From Marasmius tenuissimus (Eukaryota; Basidiomycota; Agaricomycetes; Agaricales; Marasmiaceae), in the NCBI GenBank assembly GCA_029532415.1, contig JAQOTA010000053.1, positions 2,976,001 to 3,040,000 of the forward strand: DNA of 64,000 nt, given 5' to 3'. Every line of letters begins with the position of its first letter. Position 1 is the first letter of the stretch. Shown here piece by piece: positions 57,129 through 64,000 of the stretch. The translations under genes were made by a program, and so were the position numbers. Under the pieces are notes generated by a model. It did no database searches, was not told where the DNA came from, and saw only the letters and a program-made list of their open reading frames with translations.

Positions 57129-60100
57129 TTACACGTCCAATCCAATCGTCTCGCGACCGTATGGAATGAGGCGTACAGGGACCACCAGCCCATAATGCTG
57201 GTTAGACAGACGTATCCACATAGTATCAGTGCGCAATTGACCCAAAGATCTCACTTGTGGAGCCTGCAAAAATGATCATACACGGGAGTCAACATCATAG
57301 TACGCCCACTGTTATTAGCCAACTAAATCACTCACCGCATTAACAGCATTCAACAACGTGCTCGCAACATCCACACGCAACACATTCGTCCCCTCACGCA
57401 CAAAAGACGTGATATCGACAACCGGACGCGTCAAATCAGCCGTAGGTAACACCTCGCCATTCAACCACGCCTTCAACGTGTGCACTACGACGCCAAAATC
57501 GAGTTGAACGCCTACACCACCGTTTTCGTCGTGAGCCCACTCAAACGTCGTCGTGTAGGTCCCGACTCCCGAGGTGTTCGCGTGTCCTTCGAGTTGATCC
57601 CAGGGAACTAAACCTCGGTGACTGAGATCGATGACCGGGTGGGGGACGAGGACGGAGTCAACCTGATCCAAGTCAGCTGGTGGTGTCCAAGCCGTGATGT
57701 TCAATTGCCACCCCGTCAGCTCCCGTTCAGTTTCACCCTCCAACGAAAAACCGACGGTTCGTAGTTGACCACTCGACAACACGACCTCCTTCGACCCTTC
57801 CGTAAACGAACGGATCTCAGCCCCCGACGACGAGCCAAGTGCGAATACGTCCGAATCAGCGCTGGATATATGTACTGAGGGTGCTGCTACCCCTTCGAAA
57901 CTGTCTTCCGAGGTGACAGCGAAGAGTATAGTTTGATTAGCTGCGAGTTGCACGCCGGAGATGGTGATGTGTTCCTCGTCCGTAGCGTTCCAGATAGCCA
58001 CAGGCGTGATATCACCACTCCAGGCGTCCAAAACGAAAGGGGTCCCGGTGGCTTCCAACGTGAGGGTGAAGTTGATAGAGACGTTGTTCTGGTTGTACAG
58101 GAAGAAGTGAGAAACAGCGGAGCTCTCGTCCCGGTCCCGGCGAATCGTATAGAGCGACGCAGATGGCGGGTCGATGCGGGCGACAGGAGAAACACCCAAC
58201 GACTTGAGCGCACCAGGAACAGCTTCCTCGTCGTCTACGACTCGGACGACAGGTAACGCAGTGAGTTGCTCCAACAACTCGTTCACTCGGTCGTTCTGGG
58301 TCCCATCCACGTCAAACCCGGGGATACCAACTGGAACACCACCGGCGATCACGATGGGTAACCCGTTCTCTGCGAATTCCACCAGCTTCTCCGCAGCGTC
58401 GACGGTGACATTTTGGATGCGGCTCAGAACGAAAGCCTTATACGCTGGCCCCTCGATAGCGAGTCGACCACCGTCCCGAGAGACGGAGACGCCTGGTAGT
58501 TTAAAGTTCTCCGGGCTGACGTATTCATATGTGTACCCAGCGAGAATGAGGGAGTCGCTAGGAAAAGGAGATGGACTGTCCCGGGTGAAATCGTACGCTC
58601 TGCGGTAGAGCGCGACGTCGACTTTGGGGACTCCGGATTGGAGGATGTATTGGTTTCGAGCTAGATAGGACATGTACCCATCGTAATGGTCCCAAGCGGG
58701 CATTCGTGGACCATGCATATCCGCAAAGTTGTACCTGACAGTGATGAGAAGTCAGGACTTTGTAAAGGGAGCTGGGGGGGGGGGGGGGGGGGAACGAACG
58801 AGAAAGTGCACAACCCAGGCCAAGTCGTCCCAGGATAAATCCCCCCATATGAGTACCCGTGAAGCATCACCACATTAACATGCCCCGCGAACTGGTTCTT
58901 GCTGTCCTCAAGCAACTGCGTCATCGTGATAGCCATCGCCAGAAATAGCCTAGCTCCCGTCTCACTCGAGAATATCGATCGATTCCCAAGGTGTACACCC
59001 CCAGAAAGTTGCCTCGCTTGGTCGATCAGTGGGAGACTGAGTGATTCGATTTCTGGGACGGCGGGGATGGCGGCACTGGCAGCGACGTCGAGTTGGAAGT
59101 CGTATGCTGGTTGATTGGAGAATTGGAGTCCGATGGACGAGGACCAGTCGTTGAAAGCGAGCATGTACTCTGCGTATAGGGAAGTCTGGAAGGGGTTCTC
59201 CGTGTTAGGAAATGAGATCGTGAGCAGGAGAGTTTGCCTTGCTTACGAGAGTATCTCGATAATCCTCCGTTAACGCCCATGCGTTGGTCGTTCCTCCATA
59301 GTCAAAGGTTTGGTTGACATCTATACCTTCCGAGAATGCGACACCTATGTACAACAAGTAGAAGTGGCGTTAGTACGCATTTTTTTTGGGAAAGTGATCA
59401 CACTTACTCCCCGGTACGAGTGCATGAAAGACAGGAAGCGCCTTATTCACACTATACCCATGTCTCTCCTCATACCGTTCCGCGAAATCAGGCGTCCACC
59501 ACACCTGAGTCTTAAACTCCATACTGTCCTCCCACATGTACCCCCCAACTCCAGGTTCCACCAGCAACTCTCCAATACCGTCACGAGATAAGATATTCGG
59601 TTCGATGAAACTCGAAGAGATGTTGGCGCCTTGTGCGGAGAAGTGGTCAATGACGAATGACCCCCACGAGCCGGGCTTCGAGTCTATGGTCCCGTTGAAC
59701 CCACCACGAGCTTCGGGGTATCCGGAACGTCGGTAGTAGTATGCTAAAAGCACAGACTCCGAGTCTGTGTCGGGAGTCCAAGATACAGACGAGCCGTCCG
59801 TAACTTGGTCGGTGAGATCGACTACGCTCCCAAAGTCCAGAGACACCCTCGACGCATTCCGTTCTTGACCTTCTACAAGCCGCGCACCAACAACGGCAAC
59901 CAAAAACTTTTTCGTCGTGTTCGCACTACGTATGACCCCTTCTTCGTCGAGGAAGGGGACAATAACGGGGTCAGGTAGCGGTCCGTCGAAGGATTCTCCT
60001 GGGTTTAGAAAGTGAGAGCCAAAGACGAGCTCTGTGAGCATGCCTTCTTGATCGACGTCTTCTGGTTTGACTGGGATGCCGGCACCCTGGTCGGGTCCCA

Positions 60101-60496
60101 GGCTGAAGTCTATCGTGAGTCCGTTGTCTTTTGCGGCTTGTGCGAGGGTTTTGGTGACGTTCACGAAGGCGTCGGAGCCGAATGCGACGTCTGTTGGGTC
60201 GATGAGGACGTCTCTACCGTAGGATTGGTAGCTGTCACCGGGGTATGTCAGTGGCGACGATCCACAACAGACAGTAAAAGGTGCTTTCACCTGAGTAGTT
60301 CAAACCCGGAAGACCCTACTTTGGCCATTTCGGCGACATCCCTGTGGAGAGCTTGAGGGTCTACGAGTGCATCCTGTATCCAGTAACGCCATTTTGGACC
60401 TGTTTTTGGGTTTAGGAATGTTCCGCGATCTTCAGGTTCTTTGAGGGACAACAAAAATACGTTGACAAAGAGAAGAACGAAGGTGAGGGCAAGCAT
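57129..60496 (-). CDS. GH106-like secreted alpha-L-rhamnosidase, copy B
   Basis: Six exons with the same structure as copy A: 60291-60496, 59408-60231, 59247-59344, 58800-59185, 57336-58734 and 57129-57263, encoding 1015 residues. The signal peptide is MLALTFVLLFVNVFLLS. The same GH106 blocks are intact (LRRDVAEMAKVGSSGFELLR, AAKDNGLTIDFSLGPDQGAG, VGGYMWEDSMEFKTQVWWTP, NDWSSSIGLQFSNQPAYDFQ, MHGPRMPAWDHYDGYMSYLA). The end reads LIPYGRETIGLDV. Proteins A and B are nearly identical over long stretches, so this is a recent tandem duplication of about 4.4 kb with the promoter included. No stop or frameshift is seen, so both copies are likely active. The intron 58735-58799 holds a 19-base G run. 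Confidence 0.85.
58774..58792. repeat. Poly-G tract (19 bases) in a GH106-B intron
   Basis: The homologous intron of copy A has only a short G run followed by A residues at 54361-54372. The tract is close to the 5' splice site on the coding strand and reads as C there. Confidence 0.9.
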
Positions 60497-60531
60497 TCTT
60501 TTGGTTCTGGGTACAAGTGCTCAGGCTCACC

Positions 60532-60541
60532 TCTTATAGAG
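60532..60541 (-). promoter_or_regulatory. TATA-like box of GH106-B
   Basis: TCTATAAGAG (minus strand) lies 36-45 bases upstream of ATG 60496, replacing the TTTATAAA of copy A. Confidence 0.45.
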
Positions 60542-60599
60542 GCCGGACGCTCGGGAATCCATCATCGCGAACAATGGGGTGTTCTTGTGATACACGAGT

Positions 60600-60610
60600 G
60601 TTGATTCAAC
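60600..60610. promoter_or_regulatory. Conserved GTTGATTCAAC palindrome upstream of GH106-B
   Basis: The palindrome lies 104 bases upstream of the ATG, with flanking bases CTCCAG on the coding-strand side as in the pseudogene. Confidence 0.5.
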
Positions 60611-61436
60611 TGGAGTCACCTCATATGCTTCGAATGCCTCGAATCCGTACTTGCCCAATGCTTTCCGGACTCGAGAAGATCCATGACGACCTGTTTATAC
60701 CTTGATCAAGATCACCAGACGAGAAAAGATTTCAGGAACGAACTGACCCATAGAGTTTTTTCACCGTGAAGCCGAAGCGTGAGTTTGTACAGTAAGAACG
60801 AGTGTCAAACGATGACGACTCGGACAAGGGGGCCCGAGCGCTCATCGACAGACCATTCGACTCGGAGGTGGTGGGTTGACGAGGATTGGATGCAGTCTGG
60901 TTGTACATAAAGGTTGCCTGCTGATAGGGTCACCGGGTGGAACGGGATGTGTGGAAACATCCTCAGCCTGGGAAGTTGAACAAAGTCGCGTTCGATTTGA
61001 ACGGAATGTATAGGGTGCAGCGCCTACATACGCTTCCTGGAAAGTTCAAATGCGTATTGATTAGTAGCACAATGTGAACGCCAGTGATGCCCACAATGCC
61101 AGAGAGCACGGTGGCAGAGGAGACCTTCAACGCAGTCCAAACCCACAAAACCGAGAAAGGTGGGTGAGCAGCGTCGAGTCTAGGTGCTTGTATATTGACC
61201 GGGTGCAGTGGCGATCCAGTTCAAAGCCGTAGGCAACGCGCCTGTTATGAAGACGACCAAGTTTAACGTGACGGCGTCGAACCGGTTGTGTATTTTGCTG
61301 TACTACGTTGTGTGCTATATCATCGGTGATGCGCCCATTTGCCATTTGGTGGTGGAGGTCCTTGAGGGTCGGAGAAACTTCTAGAGTCGCGCCAAAAAAA
61401 CTGACCTCTTTTCCCTTTCCACCTCCCTCCCAAAAT

Positions 61437-61798
61437 GTATCGTACTCGCCGTGAGTTCTTCCAAAGTTTCTTTCCAAAAGAATCACAAGTTTAGTTGATC
61501 TCGTGTGGACTGTTCAGTGGTAGTTGGACGGCCCAGACCGGGTCCATGGCCAACCGTCTTGTCCAATTCTCGACCTCACGCTCGGTGTTGAACGAAATCC
61601 GATCCAACGACCCGGCCAACCCACTCAGACCCACAACCACCTCCAACTCCCCTGTCTCCTGCTCCCCAGTCCAAATGGCGTCAATTCACACACATCCTTG
61701 GGCGAACAACACTCGTCTTCTTACTCGGAAGCACAGGTCTCTTCATCTACGTCACTCAACGCGAACGCCAAAGGGGGAGGGACCCAAGTTTAGAGTGA
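61437..61798 (+). CDS. Possible small mitochondrial single-pass membrane protein, model incomplete
   Basis: ATG 61437 begins MYRTR, followed by a GTGAGT donor and a TTCAG acceptor near 61517. Near the 3' end a frame reads SKWRQFTHILGRTTLVFLLG, STGLFIYVTQRERQRGRDPS and stops at 61796-61798, which looks like one membrane helix with basic flanks. A neighbouring frame earlier has RLVQFSTSRS, like a mitochondrial cleavage site, and a Pro-rich linker links the parts. No splice choice I tried joins these frames without a stop at about 61590. It may be a real small inner-membrane protein with an unseen intron, or a broken gene. The direction is the opposite of its neighbours. Confidence 0.35.
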
Positions 61799-62382
61799 TT
61801 GGGATGGAGCAGTTTGGGAGTGAGTTGGTAGGGATTTATTTCTGGTTTTGTTCTTTTTCCCTTTTTCTGTACCCAGTACTACTATTACTTATACTAAGTA
61901 AAACGACGGTATGGTTTTGTTTTCGTATGATATGTAAAAAAAAAGAAAGACATGTATGTATGTACATCTGTGTATCTAGATTTGTCGAGTTGTTACCATT
62001 GGATTCATGATCCCGCCTGGGTGGTGAAACGTACTTACTGTATAAGTATGACGAGTGATAGAACTCACAGGTGCCCTCGGAAGCGGTCATAAAGTCCTGG
62101 CGAGGGCTTGAAGTTGTATCGTCGAAGAGGTGGCACTACTACTTGTATGATGGCTTGGACCGGCAGGATGGATACACAATACCAGCAGGAGGGAGAGAAA
62201 GTGCTATGGGAGGTGACTCGAAGATATCTCAAACTCAGCCGAGGTGTTCAAGTCGTGATTGGGGAACGAGGAGAAATCGAGCGGCAGGAGACTCGAGAAT
62301 AGTGCGGGACCTCTATGTTGTATTAGCTCACGTTCACTAAGTTACTCTATGACGAAAAAAAAAAAAGGTCCATACGTGCTTT
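61799..62382. other. Intergenic region
   Basis: T-rich at 61850-61990 and with a 12-base A run at 62355-62366 just beyond the dehydrogenase stop. No gene is seen; short open frames here are not supported. Confidence 0.45.
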
Positions 62383-64000
62383 TTAATCACGGGAGAGGTC
62401 ACTGCAACAAACGCGTATGAGAAACCAACCGAGCAACAAAAAAGAAGGGTAGACTCACCGTCCAAAAATCTTGGTCATAAGCCAATCATTCGCCACCAGG
62501 ACCCTGTTCCTCAACGAGAACAACGTACTGATATACGCACTCCTCCAAAACAAGAAAGTCATCACGCCTCCTGTCGCAATCTACAAAGAGGAAGGAGATC
62601 AGCTCAATACCCCTGATCCAACTTGCGTAGGTACTCACATTCCCATTTGCAAACGGCAAATCCGCAATAGCCTTATCCGATCCAATATACGCCAAACTTC
62701 CCTGATGGGAATAATGGAACGGCCTCAACTTGATCTTGGCCAACTGCGCCTTGGTCGCGTCAATCTCCGCAACCACACTGTTCTTCTCCTCCGGTTGAAG
62801 AATCATAGCAGCGCTCCTCTCCAACTCTCCCAACTTGGCTTCCAAATTATCCCTCTTCGCAATCTGTGCGAATACACGAGCGAGGTACGATCCTTGTTGA
62901 GAAGCGACCTGTGCCGTGGGGGCGTACGACGTCGAGGTACAATCCCCAATCGCGAATATCCCCTGTTGTTCAGCCCCAACCATCCTCAGATGATCGTCCA
63001 CGGAGATCCCCCTCCTGTTCGTCTGAACCGCAGCGAAATGGTTCATCAAATCCTGTGAAATCTTCCTCGACTTGTTACCCCCAGCCCAGACGACCATCCC
63101 ACAAGGAACCTCCTTGACCGACTTGTCCGGCATCTGCAAAACGACAGCATCCGGTTTAATCTCCTTCACCATCGTCTTGGTCAACACCGCAATCTTGGAC
63201 TCTTTAAACGTCGACTCGGTATAGTCAATGAGCTGTTTACTAAACATCGGCAACACGGAGGGTAACGCCTCCACCAGCGAAATCCTGACTCTCCCCGCCA
63301 ACTCGGGATACCACGATTTCAAATCGTCTTCCAAGAAATCGTGAATCTCGCCGGAGACTTCGATACCTGTGGGGCCACCACCGACGACGACGACGTGGAG
63401 GAGACGGTCGATTTCGTCTTCGGATTGGCCGGGGAAGGCGGCTGTTTCGATGCAGTCTTTGAAGCGGCGTTGGGTTTTTTCGGCGTCTTGGAGCTCTTTC
63501 ATGAAACAGGCGTGTTGTTGGACGCCGGGGATGCCGAAGGTTTGGACTTCGGCGCCGACGGCGTAGACGAGGTAGTCGTAGGGGATTGTGGTGTGTGTGG
63601 TTTGGCCTTTGATTTCAGAGTCGTCTGAGGGGAGGGAGGGGGTGTGAGTGATGTCATGGGTGAAGTGGGAGATGAAGTGTACCTTCAAAGGTGACTGTTT
63701 TGTTGATTGGCTGGGTGGAGTTAGTAGGCGAGACATGGGGCAGAGGAATACGCACATCAACACTCTTGGCTTCTGCTTCAATAACTCTGACTTCTCTGCT
63801 CTTGTGCCTAGCCAAATAACGCGTGGGCTGGAGAATACTCTTCGGACTGAGTGTTCCCAAGGCTACACTGGGCAACAAGGGAGTGAAGAGAAAGTAATTC
63901 TTGGGACTGATCATGATGACATTGTATTCCTCAGTGTCGATGGTCTTGAGCAGACTGGTGGCGCCCCATCCGCTGCCGAGAACGACGATGGTCTTTTTGT
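62383..64000 (-). CDS. Type II (alternative) NADH:ubiquinone oxidoreductase, 5' end beyond the window
   Basis: Exons run from the right edge to TAA at 62383-62385. The first Rossmann motif reads KKTIVVLGSGWGATSLLKTI, followed by YNVIMISPKNYFLFTPLLPS and ILQPTRYLARHK. The second nucleotide fold is VVVVGGGPTGIEVSGEIHDF; then comes GIFAIGDCTSTSYAPTAQVA, the FAD/quinone signature. The C-terminal exons read SLAYIGSDKAIADLPFANGN, TGGVMTFLFWRSAYISTLFS, LRNRVLVANDWLMTKIFGR and DLSRD. This is the rotenone-insensitive NDE/NDI-type enzyme of the mitochondrial inner membrane, oxidising NADH without proton pumping. The mitochondrial presequence and the external/internal distinction lie beyond the edge. 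Confidence 0.93.

Larger units (their letters stand above)
60497..61436. other. Promoter of GH106-B and further intergenic sequence
   Basis: Homology with the copy A promoter extends to about 60890, with an extra segment of about 120 bases around 60650-60770 in copy B. Beyond that I see no gene. A minus-strand frame at 61127-61486 is not supported by any domain. Confidence 0.5.

Noticed and set aside
61127..61486. 119-codon minus-strand frame upstream of the small mitochondrial-type gene
   Set aside because: No recognisable family, no upstream signals, and it overlaps the plus-strand ATG region.

Overview
This is a nuclear genome window from a filamentous basidiomycete, most likely an Agaricomycete. 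Nearly every gene is split by short GT-AG introns of about 47-65 nt, the GC content is moderate, genes lie on both strands with short spacers, and several families are fungal or basidiomycete-typical (DUF6533 membrane protein, Zn2Cys6 regulators with a fungal_trans domain, ArAE-type DUF2421 transporter, A1 aspartic protease, large F-box proteins). No CRISPR, rRNA or convincing tRNA gene was seen. Splice-resolved coordinates were worked out by hand and are in the entries; positions given as a span include introns.

Layout. 1-1077: 5' part of a secreted GH127/DUF1680-like glycosidase running off the left edge. 1.5-5.3 kb: unknown membrane protein with a very long disordered tail. 6.3-8.3 kb: secreted aspartic protease. 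8.7-9.6 kb: small Lys/Ala/Pro-rich nuclear protein. 10.3-12.4 kb: F-box protein. 13.2-16.1 kb: Zn2Cys6 regulator (TF1). 16.6-22.1 kb: P4-ATPase lipid flippase. 22.1-24.4 kb: gene-free stretch with a tiny dispersed repeat. 24.4-27.0 kb: amino-acid permease with one apparent frameshift. 27.3-28.6 kb: MRH/ATG27-like membrane protein. 29.2-30.9 kb: decayed GH106 pseudogene. 31.4-35.8 kb: ArAE/DUF2421 transporter. 36.6-37.5 kb: GDT1. 38.0-41.4 kb: second Zn2Cys6 regulator (TF2). 41.9-43.7 kb: TRM44. 44.3-46.6 kb: second F-box protein. 46.7-47.1 kb: LSM6. 47.5-49.1 kb: DUF6533 protein. 49.4-49.8 kb: rearranged copied piece of TF2. 50.1-50.6 kb: small orphan gene. 50.8-52.2 kb: MFS transporter. 52.7-60.5 kb: two tandem GH106-like alpha-L-rhamnosidase genes. 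61.4-61.8 kb: possible small mitochondrial protein. 62.4 kb to the right edge: type II NADH dehydrogenase.

The coherent functional block is 50.8-60.5 kb: two secreted GH106-like enzymes and an MFS anion:cation-symporter-type transporter, all on the minus strand. With the GH106 pseudogene at 29 kb and the GH127-like gene at the left edge, this points to a locus for attacking rhamnose- and arabinose-containing plant polysaccharides. That is an inference from families and neighbourhood.

The most unusual signals are: (1) a 48-49 nt double-hairpin element present twice, flanked by 8-9 nt target-site duplications, the size of an intron here and possibly introner-like; (2) a perfect 46-bp palindrome inside a copied TF2 fragment, which looks like a template-switch product; (3) a 6-nt microexon carrying the third zinc-cluster cysteine of TF2; (4) a palindromic motif conserved upstream of all three GH106 copies.
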